Assembly (NCBI GenBank): GCA_026874595.1
Contig: CM049315.1
Coordinates: 39,510,164 to 39,574,163, forward strand
Direction: 5' to 3'
DNA from: Sipunculus nudus
Taxonomy: Eukaryota > Annelida > Sipuncula > Golfingiida > Sipunculidae
Length of the DNA stretch: 64,000 nucleotides
In this document: piece by piece, positions 23,110-33,312 of the stretch
Position numbering within the stretch: the stretch's first letter is position 1
How the letters are laid out: every line of letters starts with the position of its first letter
Made by a program: the position numbers and the translations under genes
The notes under the pieces: model-generated
Seen by the model: only the letters and a program-made list of their open reading frames with translations
Database searches by the model: none
What the model was told of the DNA's origin: nothing

Positions 23110-25951
23110 TGTATCATGGGTTCATTTTAATGTCAAGTTTGAAGGTCACAATGAGTCTGTGTTTGAAAGATATCCGCATATGCTCAATACATATCAGCCA
23201 CACACGTGGTTATGGGCTTCCGAGCGCGTTGGCCGGAAGTTACTCGGACTCCCGTACGACGCGGATGTGCTGTCATTATATATTTTGTCTCCCAAAAGGA
23301 AAACGCTCGAGTTAGTGCTTAGTTACGAAACTGGGATATGCCTTTTAGCGACTGGAAAGGAATGTCGACTCCACCTCATGCGAAGTCTGATAATAAAGAA
23401 TATCACAAACACACAGCGGCATCGTCACCGCCGGAACTTTGTATGTCATCACGTGATTAATAAGACCCAATCAGGTGACGCGGTGACGCTACATTATCAG
23501 TGTTGCGACACTTCTGAGTTTACCAGTGGCAGGTACAGATGTGAACAGTATTACTCACCAAGTCAGGATTTTTCAGGGATTTCTGGGATTATTTTCGTCA
23601 TTTCCGCTATTGTGACACTTTTCAGTCCGGTGCTGGTATTACGTCTTAAACTGGCTTTGAAATTTGAAAATCTGACTAAATTCTTCCGCGCCTCATTGAA
23701 ACACGGCATCACGGGACAGAGAAATTACGTCATAAGAATTCCATCACGACAGCTGGTGAATCTATCAGACCCTAAACCGTTTTCTCTACCAAGAGTTGTG
23801 TACCGCTTGATATTTCATTGTTATGGAGAAGGCAGATGCTTTATACACTGCTGGGCCCCATGGCACGCACAACCGCGCGTGTGCAAGAAAACTTCAAGAT
23901 GTCGTAAATGCTGGATTTTATTTTGGAGACTTTTCGCTGTTATTATCGTTTATCCTTCCGCGTGTTATACAGCCGCTCTACTTTACTGGCCAAAAACGGC
24001 AGAGTTTCGTCATTTGCTCAATTTTACAGAATCACACTTAGGCGCTGCATTACAAATAGACTTAAACTTGGCAGGGACCGCATTCCTGCCATCGTATTCC
24101 ATTTCGTATTCTATATGGATGTTGTTCTCCTTTATTTCTTTCATTTACGTCATGTTAATTTTATCCTGGCCCAACAGCCCCCTAGAAAGGTGCTTGCTCA
24201 ACGGCTCCAGCAGCCGACATGCTGAAAACACGAAACTGCTATATGCAAGGGTGACCCTTTCTTACAAGGCCATGCTCCATAAGCTGACATATGGAGACTT
24301 CGTAAACAAAAGGCATTTCTTCCGAGTCCCATGGGCGCCGTGGGGCTTGAGGCGCGTGGCCTTTTTTGTTCTGCGTGGAATGATGCAAATACCAATAATT
24401 AACGTCTGTTTCCAACTAACAGCGTTCGATAACAAACTGTTCCAGCTCCGGCCGGCAGACGACGCCACTATCGACGAAGGACGCGACAGATACGAATGCC
24501 CGAAACCGCCGTGCAGCGCCATCTGTAAGGCAATAGCGACACTACATATTTGGATCGGGTTCGTCCTCATACTGGCCGGGTATAGCTCTGTCGTATTTGT
24601 AATGACGCAGTTTATCATAAATGTCATGTTTTTTACACTGCTGGGATGCGTGCTACATTCAACATCCGTCTTACCGTGGCTCATTCTAGCAATAATTGTT
24701 CTTTACTACCTCGATGACACGCTGGCCACCATCAACAAAGAACATCGGGAAATTCTCAAACTGATCGATGATAATTCTCCAAGGATCACCGCCGCTGAGG
24801 ATTCGGAGGAAGTCTTCCGAACTGAAGGCCCAGTCCAGATCCTCAAAACACACAATCTGGGTGCTGTTAAATTTATAGACGGTGATAATACCGAGTACGT
24901 GTCGAAGGAACTCTACTACAATGTGTGTACAGATCTTAAGTGCGGATGGTCCAACTCGCTACGCCGTCTGGGCAGACGGACCGCGATGATTGGGTTATTT
25001 CTAACTTTTGTTTTCGTTGTCTTCTCAACTTTGGGTGCCTTTCTTGGGTCAGGGATATTGGTTACAATTGCAGCCACGTTGCTCAGTTTTGTGCCTAAAT
25101 TCCTGGAGGTTCGGGGAATCCTAGGACGGAACCTGGACGAAAAGAGGGCGTTCTGGGCTAGGATTATCCCAGACGTCCTTGACCGACATATCAGGGTTGA
25201 CAGGACTCGTTGTCTTGACGTCAGAGAAGAAGAGCTCACAACCTATGACGTCAGACCTATTGGTGTACTTGAGATGGAGATTCCAAGGATGATTCAACAA
25301 AGGAGTCTCCGTCTTTGGAAATTCCCCTGGGTCGTTTCTGCTGATCAACAGACTCAAAATCATGAAAACTTTATTTTAGCTCTCGCTAATAAACTGTCTG
25401 CCGCAAATTTCCTCAGCAAAGTAGTCCTCAGAGCCCCGTCTCCCCATTTAGAAGACGAAACAGTATTACGACAATGGTGCATTTTAGTTGAGAATTGTAT
25501 CCTAGAAGGGAGCGCTACGGCTAGTAGCATCAACGGTATCCCGATCGACGCTGTTCGGCTGTTTCCGGAAGAAGCTCAGCATCTCGTGGCGCCGTTCGAC
25601 CCCGGGAATACCATTGATAACGTAGTGGACACTATTAACAATGAACTTTACGGACCTTTCACTAAAGGTGTGTTGGTAACCATTGGCAACACAACATTTG
25701 CGATGGGTAAACTGAACGACACAATATTTGCCTTTAACAGTAACTGTCACGGAGAGCAGGTGACAGATTTCTTCGGAGCGGTGCTACTAACGACTGCCTT
25801 TAATACTCAGAATCTTCAAACTTCGATCAAGTACCTCATGGACCCGTACAGCCCTGACGCAGTGCCTGTTTACAGCATTGTGCCGACAGAGGGCTACGTC
25901 ATGAGGTCAGGGGAAGCTATAGAGATAGCTGTCCCTGTCATTGAGATGTAA
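22838..25951 (+). CDS. Orphan multi-pass membrane protein with signal peptide and soluble C-terminal domain
   Basis: An uninterrupted 1037-residue frame. Residues 1-23 look like a signal peptide. Residues 24-245 form a probable ectodomain with cysteines at 65, 69, 168, 176, 203, 222, 223 and 235 and N-glycosylation sequons at 105, 188 and 208. Hydrophobic segments lie at about 247-270, 358-385, 421-443, 505-525 (weaker), 566-590, 590-607, 611-625, 714-733 and 738-754, giving roughly eight membrane spans. A polar, acidic loop lies at 640-700, and a soluble domain at 755-1037 faces one side. Met1 and Met3 both have A at -3; Met3 also has G at +4. The coding sequence is visibly more GC-rich than its surroundings and has no intron. 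No enzyme motif is certain. The 944-1001 region (GVLVTIGNTTF, then FNSNCHG) recalls the second half of C76/OTU-like cysteine-peptidase folds seen in invertebrate orphan proteins, but without a clear catalytic cysteine. I know of similar uncharacterised multi-pass proteins in marine invertebrates; the function is unknown. Confidence 0.9.
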   Translation: MSMVQVYLVPLLLIASLLPVFTVHTSHSLHADQAHIRHGGHVIFYNRNGAHSKSRKSRQAVESPCAKSCLVDVVNHADIRRTFLDYLEDPDVSWVHFNVKFEGHNESVFERYPHMLNTYQPHTWLWASERVGRKLLGLPYDADVLSLYILSPKRKTLELVLSYETGICLLATGKECRLHLMRSLIIKNITNTQRHRHRRNFVCHHVINKTQSGDAVTLHYQCCDTSEFTSGRYRCEQYYSPSQDFSGISGIIFVISAIVTLFSPVLVLRLKLALKFENLTKFFRASLKHGITGQRNYVIRIPSRQLVNLSDPKPFSLPRVVYRLIFHCYGEGRCFIHCWAPWHAQPRVCKKTSRCRKCWILFWRLFAVIIVYPSACYTAALLYWPKTAEFRHLLNFTESHLGAALQIDLNLAGTAFLPSYSISYSIWMLFSFISFIYVMLILSWPNSPLERCLLNGSSSRHAENTKLLYARVTLSYKAMLHKLTYGDFVNKRHFFRVPWAPWGLRRVAFFVLRGMMQIPIINVCFQLTAFDNKLFQLRPADDATIDEGRDRYECPKPPCSAICKAIATLHIWIGFVLILAGYSSVVFVMTQFIINVMFFTLLGCVLHSTSVLPWLILAIIVLYYLDDTLATINKEHREILKLIDDNSPRITAAEDSEEVFRTEGPVQILKTHNLGAVKFIDGDNTEYVSKELYYNVCTDLKCGWSNSLRRLGRRTAMIGLFLTFVFVVFSTLGAFLGSGILVTIAATLLSFVPKFLEVRGILGRNLDEKRAFWARIIPDVLDRHIRVDRTRCLDVREEELTTYDVRPIGVLEMEIPRMIQQRSLRLWKFPWVVSADQQTQNHENFILALANKLSAANFLSKVVLRAPSPHLEDETVLRQWCILVENCILEGSATASSINGIPIDAVRLFPEEAQHLVAPFDPGNTIDNVVDTINNELYGPFTKGVLVTIGNTTFAMGKLNDTIFAFNSNCHGEQVTDFFGAVLLTTAFNTQNLQTSIKYLMDPYSPDAVPVYSIVPTEGYVMRSGEAIEIAVPVIEM

Positions 25952-26184
25952 TTGATTTTTTAATGTAATACAATGTAATATTTTCTCTTCTACGCAACTG
26001 ATCACAACGGAGACTTTAGGTTCCAGATATTTGCAAGGACTCCAATTTCAGCTCTTTGGGTTCACTGCGTTTAAACTTTGTAAAATTGTAAGTTGCCATA
26101 TCATATTTCTCGCTTTCTATCTCCCTGTTTGTCTTTGTCTGTTTCACTACTCCTGTCTCCCTCTGTCTTTCTTTGCGTTTATCT

Positions 26185-26185
<1 letters not shown>

Positions 26186-26225
<40 letters not shown>
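26186..26225 (+). repeat. (CT)n microsatellite
   Basis: A pure CT tract of 40 bases, with a second, shorter CT tract at about 26250-26262. It creates overlapping Ser/Leu-rich pseudo-frames. Confidence 0.95.
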
Positions 26226-26228
<3 letters not shown>

Positions 26229-26691
26229 TCTGTCCCTCCCAAACGCGCGCTCTCTCTCTCTCTTTTCAACGTACCTGTATCATATTAACTGCTTGAACTA
26301 TGTACACTAAATTTAGCCTATATAATTCAAAATGTTCTCTCTCGCACAAATCACAAATGTCAAAACACCAGTTCCGTTATCCTTTTGTCAGTATTTTTAT
26401 GATCAGTATTATATAGGTGTCACGACTTTAACATATTTGTGCAAAATTATACATTTCTTTTCGAGCAAGACTTTTCCTATCATGTAAGAAATATGTATAA
26501 ATATCGGGCGGTACAAGTATATGGGGAAAAAATACCCCCGATACCGTAATTTAAAAATGGTATCAGGTGGCCGTTTGCTTGTGCTATTTTCATTTATACC
26601 TTTCAATATGTGGATGATGCCTTTCAGAATGGAGAATGGTCCTTAGAATACGAATAATTTAGTAAACAATTACTCTTATTATTATTATTTA

Positions 26692-26742
26692 ATATATATA
26701 TATATAATAAAATATAATATATATATGAAATATATATATATA

Positions 26743-26810
<68 letters not shown>
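26692..26810. repeat. Long (TA)n microsatellite
   Basis: An imperfect TA tract is interrupted by AATAAAATATAA, GAAA and GTG, then runs pure from 26751 to 26810. It has strong cruciform potential. Confidence 0.95.
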
Positions 26811-26814
<4 letters not shown>

Positions 26815-27200
26815 GGCAGCATTTTTTTGGCACAAGAACCAAAAACTTGTTCTCAGAACATTATATCATGAGTAAATATTTCTTGTGATCCTTTCATTTT
26901 AGATATTAAGGTTTAAGAATATGTTTCCATTACGCCAGAATGATATTATTTATACCCCAATTATAATTACCGACATTTGATTTTAATTTGTCGACAATTA
27001 AACAAATTTGGGTGACACATGACGCGGAAAAGAAACATACATAAACTAAGTGTTAGGTAGGCCTTTAGGGGTTCCTTTTGGGGTGGGGGTGCGGTAGGAA
27101 AAATGAATACAATTCCAGGAGCGCCCGCCAGGGGGCACTTCACTCGGGTTTCACAAATGCTTTTCTTTGGAACCCGGTATTTTGGGCTTTGTATATACTA

Positions 27201-27250
27201 CGTGTGATGTCAGTGCGTGATGTGACGTCATCACTGATACGTGACGTGAA
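27201..27250. promoter_or_regulatory. CRE-like site cluster
   Basis: TGATGTCA (27205-27212), a perfect TGACGTCA palindrome (27223-27230) and GTGACGTGA (about 27241-27249) occur within 45 bases. TGACGTCA is the CREB/ATF site. The positions fit a distal or downstream regulatory element; function is not shown by sequence. Confidence 0.35.
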
Positions 27251-27843
27251 GGGACCACTTTTAGAAGCAATATTTTAGGGTACGTTACCGTGAGGCCTTG
27301 AATACAGCTTTACACACAATTAAATCTATTTTGATATATTTGTATAATATTACAATTTTTGCATTTATGGATAAATATTTGCATTTGCATTTACAAATTT
27401 ACATTTGTGCAAGTTTTAATAAGATTTTACAAGATTATGTATGTTCATATGTGTCTTATAGCTACCCCTATTATAGAAAGTCCCGTACTTTATATTTGTA
27501 GGGTATACCGTATGATTTTGTCTAGTCAAGAATTAAGTATACGTTTCTCGATCCGTTTAAACGTGTCAAGGTTTAAAGTGTGTCAAACGGGCATTTTATG
27601 TTATATTTATGTTATCATCCCCAACTATGATTCTCCCTAGTATGTTATTTAGATATGTTGAAATTGAATGTTGTTTATTTACAATTTTGTATCATTGTGC
27701 TAGTTTGTTATTTACCTAATTTCAATGGAGTTCGCTCTGTCCCCAAATTGTACCTATGTAATGATTTTGTGTACAGTTTAACTGTAGTACAGAGATTGAT
27801 TTCGTATTTGATAATTTGTATTTTACTATGAGTTTTTATGTAT

Positions 27844-27849
27844 AATAAA
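27844..27849 (+). terminator. Candidate poly(A) signal AATAAA
   Basis: AATAAA follows a T-rich stretch and is followed by GCTTGTCAAAG. It could end a long 3'UTR of the gene at 22838-25951, about 1.9 kb after the stop. Confidence 0.3.
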
Positions 27850-27923
27850 GCTTGTCAAAGTACACCGGTTCCTTCATTTTCCTAATTATCTGTTGCTTAA
27901 TTATGTGTATATATAGTAGAACA

Positions 27924-28030
27924 TGTCTGAAAGACCACTTGTCTAACAAGACCACGTGTCTATTAAGACCACTCTTGATTAACCAAAAGCATTCACATTG
28001 CTTGTAACTGACCTGTCTATGAAGACCGTT
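27924..28030 (+). repeat. Short degenerate tandem repeat, TGTCTANNAAGACCAC units
   Basis: Three adjacent 16-17-bp units (27924, 27940, 27957) are followed by a fourth, diverged unit at about 28014 (CTGTCTATGAAGACCG). Confidence 0.6.
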
Positions 28031-28289
28031 TGTGAATAAAAACACCTGTGTCCAGTCACACGTGTGGTCGAATCACATAGGTTTCACCATACATATATAA
28101 TTTACCTCATTAGGTTAGTAATGGGATCAACCGTTATTTTTATTATTTTCTTTGGTGCAGGTAACCGCCTATATTTTTTAATGCTAACTTAACTGCGTAT
28201 ATGTACATCTGCCGAATTCCGTGCCGGTTTCGGAATAGGACAGGGCAGTATCCCACGCTTTCTCTTACTTTATAATCTCTTGTCATCCA

Positions 28290-28549
28290 GGCCTGGTGAC
28301 TGCTGCACTTGCGGGCCCTGGGTGCGTAATCGTCCCCATTGCTAGGTCATACCGCCAAGGAACCCGCGTTAGGCGTACTCGTTTGCGAGTGAAACACGGC
28401 CGTTGGGCACGGCCTTCCCATTAAGGCTGCAGAGCGCTCACTCTGGGTGGAGGCTGACCGAAAATATCTCACCGCCTCGGCTGAGATTCGAACTCACGAT
28501 CCCCCGACTTTGAGACCTGTGATCTACACCTGAGCCACAGAAGCCGAGA
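28290..28549 (-). mobile_element. tRNA-derived SINE, copy A
   Basis: On the minus strand the first 73 nt (28548-28476) form a tRNA-like head. The two 7-base ends CTCGGCT and AGCCGAG are exactly complementary. An A-box TGGCTCAGGTG and a B-box GAGTTCGAATC are in the right order, which gives an internal RNA polymerase III promoter. The anticodon and T arms do not fold cleanly, and homologous body sequence continues about 190 nt beyond the head, so it is a SINE and not a tRNA gene. The body is shared with copy B at 12780-13030. A GCACGGCCTTCCCATTAA-like block lies mid-body. Confidence 0.75.
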
Positions 28550-31498
28550 TCAACCATCAGATGGCAGTATCATGTCTTTAATCTGATTGAAATAACCATG
28601 TAACAGTCACGTTGGTGGGTGTTATGTTTAACCAGTGCATCGACCAGGCCACTCTACAGCTGAGTGGGAAAAGATGGCGCTGGTTTCTTAGTAATTTGCT
28701 TCTACTATCAGAGGCATCAAACTAAATAACGGCTCTCTGGCCAACTGTTTGGTGATAACAGCTGGCTCTGAGTGAGGTATATCGGTACATGGAATCACCC
28801 TTTTTAGGGATTTTAGTAGCAAACGTAAAAACTAAAGCCCAGACAGGGCTTACTCAGCTGAATCACACCTGTAGGGACGAAATTTAGTATACCTTCCCTA
28901 GGTGGTATTATGTTTTACCCTTGGTTTGTGTGTGTACAATTTTCCAAATAACCCCCCCCCCCCCCAAAAAAAAAATTAATAAACAGATTCTATTGTGATT
29001 TTGTGGAGGTGTAGGATAACCATCCGTTTAAGCTGCCGATTCACCTACCTATTGAAAAAGAATTTCTGTGATTTCTGGCTTCCTCTGTGTATATATAAAT
29101 GATCTAAGGGTAATTTTGGTAATGAAAAGTTCTTATAAGGCTGCGTGAAGGATGTATGAACTTGTTTATCAACAACATGTGTGTACAGCAATGTTAAAAA
29201 AAAAAAAAAAACCGGGAAAAACATGTAACCGAAGGTTGTAGGTTGCATATATGCGGAAGTAGATTCTTTTATCCCTGTCGAGGGCAAAGGTCATTGTTTT
29301 GGGGCCAACCAGTAGATAGGGCTGTTAAACCATGAAAAACATTCCCCGTGTTGCTGTATTGTTCGATTAGTACCCTGTCAAAGGTGTAGGCTTCTGAACC
29401 ACTTTCTTGTCACTAAAATGTGTAAAACTAGATGGTACTCAGAGATCGCAGACCTCCGCCAGCATTCTTGATCACCCCTCACTGAGTATTACAAGGAGCC
29501 TGATCACACTTTGGTGTGACAGTGTGGTAAGTAAGCGCAGGAAATATATTAATAAAGGTAGACAGAATGGTGTGTGTCAAAGATTGCATCACGGGTTAGT
29601 TATGCTCGCCAGAATAAAAGCGGCTCGAATTAGATCACACCTGTGCTCATTGTGAGTAGTTAAGACTTTCACTCCTTTTACAGATACATTTTCCAGGAAC
29701 AAATAATTTGCCCTGCCTCGCTACAGTAAGGAATCCTTTAAACCATAATATTATCATCCATATAAACAGCAAAATATAGATTGACGGTTTCCTTTGTGTT
29801 ACTCAAACCCTAAAAATAATATAATTAAAAAATCTTTCGTTGCAGACCGTTTCTACTTTACAGAAAGACCAACCAATAATGGCTAAAAAGTATAATTCCT
29901 GACTGATGTATTATTATTCCATGCCATGATGGAGTTAGGAAATGGCTGATACTGGCGCCTTTTGGCACCTTTACGAGCGGGAGATATTATTTTCCAACAG
30001 GTGATATAAACCTGCAACTGTCCAACTTAATCATAGGTGCTGCCATCTCACGACATTAAAGCATACTGACACGGATAATCTGCTGTGTACGGTGGCTTGT
30101 GTATGACACATAGAACATGTTTTTTATCTCGTTCCCACGCGATAGTATCGCGTTCGCGTGATGAATCCAGATAGCCATTACTGTAAGACCTACATCTTAT
30201 ATCCTTAAGGCATGTTTCTCCACACTGGAAGAAGACTATGGTGAATTTATTTGCATGTATATGGATTGGGCTTAATACGATGAGACCACAATTGGTGCAG
30301 CAGCAACGTTACAGCACTCATGGGGTTGTTTGCTCAGAGAATATGAGAGCAAGAGTTATGTTGAGAGCGGGCATGGGATGGTGGTACAAGAGTACAGATA
30401 TAACATGTGCTATACTAAAATTTCATAGTATAAGATGCATACCAGAAATATTATTGTGGAAAGATATGTGTGTGTGTGTGTGTGTCCGGGGGGGGGGGGA
30501 TTTTCTCGTTAAAAAAGATTTATACCAAGAAAGAGTAAGCGGATAAAAAGTGGTGGCCCACTACCTCCTCTTAAAAAGTGAGGGGGCATGCCCCCCCCCG
30601 TATTTTTGAGATTCTATGTTACCTACATCATACATTCAGGATTAAGAACATTGGTCGTAATTGTGGAAATGGTCGCAATTGGGGGGGGGGGGGGGGGGTC
30701 GCAAAGCAGGGTTTGAACTTTCACTGTGTTGACATGTTACCCATATATCATTTTCTATATCGGAGTTATGAACAGGATCACTGTTGTTAAGGAACTATTG
30801 TGGCATCGCTGGGCTCTCGGTTTAACCTCCTGCTCCGATTCAAGGTAAGTTGAGCAGATATGAACAGACCCGGTTGAAAAAAAAGATGGATTTAAACCTG
30901 TTTGACGTAGCTGACATTTAAATGTGTGACTGACCCACATGCATGGTCAATGCATGTGACTCCGTAGGCACTCATTTCTGAAATCGGCATGCAAAACTGT
31001 TTATTCCCCCAAAATAATAATCCAGGTAATCCTTTTGCATAATGTTGAAATGACCTAAACAGGTTTTACTGCATTATCACATCGCAGTTACACCTTTAAA
31101 AATTCTGGAAACAGCTGTATTAGGTATGATCAAAGGAAGCATGACTTTTCTATATAAATCTAATTTATAATGTCGCGTTCCAGATATAACACTGCAAAAT
31201 ATAAAAGATGTTTAACGGACATATAACTTCTGTTCTATATTTGAAATAAATGTTGTCGATGCATGCTCTGTTATTGCACCATTTAATTAATTAGTTTTAT
31301 ATACAATTCCTTGGCGAAATAGCTCGATTCCAAAGATAAATCCTCTGCCTGGAGAATGCCGTAAGTGGTAAATGCTGCCATCTGGCGTTAAATTGAATAA
31401 CTGAAGAGGGGTGACTCGAATCTTTCAAACCGTGGTTGGCCTAGCGGACTTTTCTATATACCTGCTTTCAGGTAAAGACTAAGATCTAGGTCTTGCCA
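28550..31498. other. Intergenic with simple repeats
   Basis: No supported gene. Homopolymers occur at 28951-28974 (C then A), about 29195-29211 (A) and 30681-30698 (G). A perfect CGCGATAGTATCGCG palindrome lies near 30139, and a GGGGGCATGCCCCC palindrome at about 30582-30595. A 102-codon frame at 30238-30546 runs into a (TG)n/G tract and is unlikely to be coding. Confidence 0.45.
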
Positions 31499-31503
31499 AT
31501 ATA

Positions 31504-31565
<62 letters not shown>
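31499..31565. repeat. (AT)n microsatellite
   Basis: A nearly pure AT tract of about 65 bases immediately precedes the third G/C-hairpin element copy, as TA tracts do in copy 2. Confidence 0.95.
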
Positions 31566-31569
<4 letters not shown>

Positions 31570-31852
31570 ATCACATTTCCAATATATTACAATTAATTAT
31601 ATGGTTTTAGAAAAAAGGTACGTTTCCAGTGTATATTAATTATTTACAAGGTTTAGTAATGTAATATTTCACAGTAAACTCATAAATTGAATCAAAGTCT
31701 ACAATTCTATTTATTTATATATTTGATCTGCAATATATAACACTTTTCCCTGATTAGTGGGAGGAGGGGGAGGGGATGATTCCATTGCCAAAAAATTGTG
31801 GAATACTAGTATATACCCCCTCCCCCCTCCCTCCTATATTGACGCCCCTGCC
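31565..31852 (+). mobile_element. G/C-hairpin dispersed element, copy 3
   Basis: It matches copies 1 and 2 through ATGGTTTTAGAAAA, ACAAGGTTTAG, TCAAAGTCTACAATTCTATT and CTGCAATATATAAC blocks. The terminal purine/pyrimidine hairpin here is GTGGGAGGAGGGGGAGGGG against CCCCCTCCCCCCTCC, ending TATATTGACGCCCCTG. It contains ATACTAGTATA, also present as the loop of the hairpin in copy 1. The left end is lost or replaced by the AT tract. Confidence 0.6.
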
Positions 31853-32969
31853 TGTAATGCGTTATGCGGGATGTGATATAAAACTGTGTGCGGCATTTAC
31901 TTGACGGGCGATAAAACACAGCGATATGGACCCGATAATGTCAAAACCCGCAAGATCACACTATATCCGTAGGTCACACATATGGTAACCAGAGCCCATC
32001 GGCGCTTTACACGCGCGCGGAATGTGGATCCAGTTACCTGCAGAAAAATTTCGTTTACCGCGTGTCTCATACAGCATTTCGCATTCCGCAATACGCAGGT
32101 CCGGTAAACGATGTATGATAAAATAACTTGAACTAGAATCTTTTACAGTTTTAAGCTTACCGCATACCGCGCTCCCTGTAAACGCAGCATCCCACTCCCC
32201 CCATGAATCTGAACCGAAATAAAATATAAAACTGAACTCATCAGCTCCAATTAGTCTCCCCTCCCTTAATTATATAGACTGCCGCCCCCCGGGGGGGGGG
32301 GGGGGGGGGGGGAGGGGGGGGGGGAGTGAAAATAGACAAAATAGACAAATTTATGAATGACTGAATATCATGAGATTGCATATCATGAGTCCCAATATTT
32401 TCGCTATTATGTATAATCCATGCATCAGCTGTCCTTGCCGAACCAACCTAAAAGCAAGATTGGCCTTTGTCATGTACCTCATTGTAAGCACAATGGTAAA
32501 CTTTTAATAATCGTATGAGCATGTAGCGACGCGCTCTCTGGTGGGGAATGTTGAAGTCGGAGGAAAAAGAGAACTGACTTAAAAGTTTACTTTTTTTAAT
32601 AGTTGAAAGGTGTCTTCATATCAGAAGGCAGGCTCAGGAGTAAGCACACCCTCTCATGCAGACTAATGTTTGAGCCTGACATCTGGTGGTAAAATAGGGA
32701 ACTATAATCTATAAATCCTCGGTTTAACTTACCAGGCTGAACCCGTTACACTTACTAGCCGGATGCCAGTGCCGATTTAATGCAACAGAAGCCCATATGC
32801 CAAGACACCACCGGAGGGGGGGGGGGGGGGGCGAAAATTTAATAGAATCTGATTATGAGGTATAAAATCTTGCTCTATTCAGAATCTGCTCAATGTAAGT
32901 TGGAAACATTTTACCACTGATATATTTACTTTGCGTCATTGAAGTATGTAGAGTCACTCATGCACTAAT
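31853..32969. other. Intergenic with extreme G runs
   Basis: No supported gene. CCCCCC followed by a G run of 22, an A and more G (32285-32324), and a second G run at about 32816-32831. Confidence 0.5.
32285..32324 (+). repeat. C-run/G-run tract
   Basis: Six C are followed directly by 22 G, an A and a further 11 or so G. It is a strong G-quadruplex and hairpin candidate, and a place where assembly length is unreliable. Confidence 0.85.
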
Positions 32970-33085
32970 GAACATGAGAATATGGGCCGAATAAGATAAT
33001 GCAAACACGGGTTGTCGGGCGTACCAAAATAAGGACCCCCCACATGGCGGATGCTTGCTTTCTTCGAATGCAGATTTCTAGTCTA
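32970..33085. mobile_element. Dispersed repeat with inverted ends, fragment (copy 3)
   Basis: GAATATGGGCCGAATAAG near the left and GAATGCAGATTTCTAGTCT at the right match, in reverse orientation, the TTCGGCCCATATTC and CTAGAAATCTGC parts of the repeat at 7812-8230. Most of the interior is missing. Confidence 0.5.
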
Positions 33086-33312
33086 AAAGTATAAAGTAAA
33101 ACCCGCGCTGTGTGTTCAAGAGCCCGACCAGGGTAATTTTTAATATCTGATTTATGCGTGTACACAACTGTAATTAGCCGATGTTCAAGATGATTAAAAT
33201 TATAATTGGTAAAAAATGCATTATACATATGAACTTAAAACAGTTGGAACACAAGGAAGACGCTTCGTAAGATTCTTAGGCCCAGGCTGGAGGAGCTCAG
33301 CTCCTACGCCCT

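Larger units (their letters stand above)
25952..27849 (+). other. Probable 3'UTR and downstream sequence
   Basis: No strong AATAAA occurs soon after the stop; only a weak AATACA is seen at 25967-25972. The next AATAAA outside a TA microsatellite is at 27844-27849, within T-rich 3'UTR-like sequence. A (CT)n and a long (TA)n microsatellite lie between. The transcript end cannot be fixed from sequence alone. Confidence 0.35.

Noticed and set aside
23823-24225. Alternative-frame ORFs inside the large coding region (also minus-strand frames at 24198-25750)
   Set aside because: They are shadows of the 1037-codon gene in other frames with no independent signals.
25580-25951. Viral integration as the source of the C-terminal domain of the membrane protein
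   Set aside because: The resemblance is only at fold-motif level, the domain is fused in frame to a signal-peptide-bearing membrane protein, and no other virus-like gene is present. An animal gene family is the simpler reading.
28476-28548. A possible functional tRNA gene on the minus strand
   Set aside because: The A and B boxes and outer stem are present, but anticodon and T arms do not pair properly and homologous SINE body continues beyond the 3' end.
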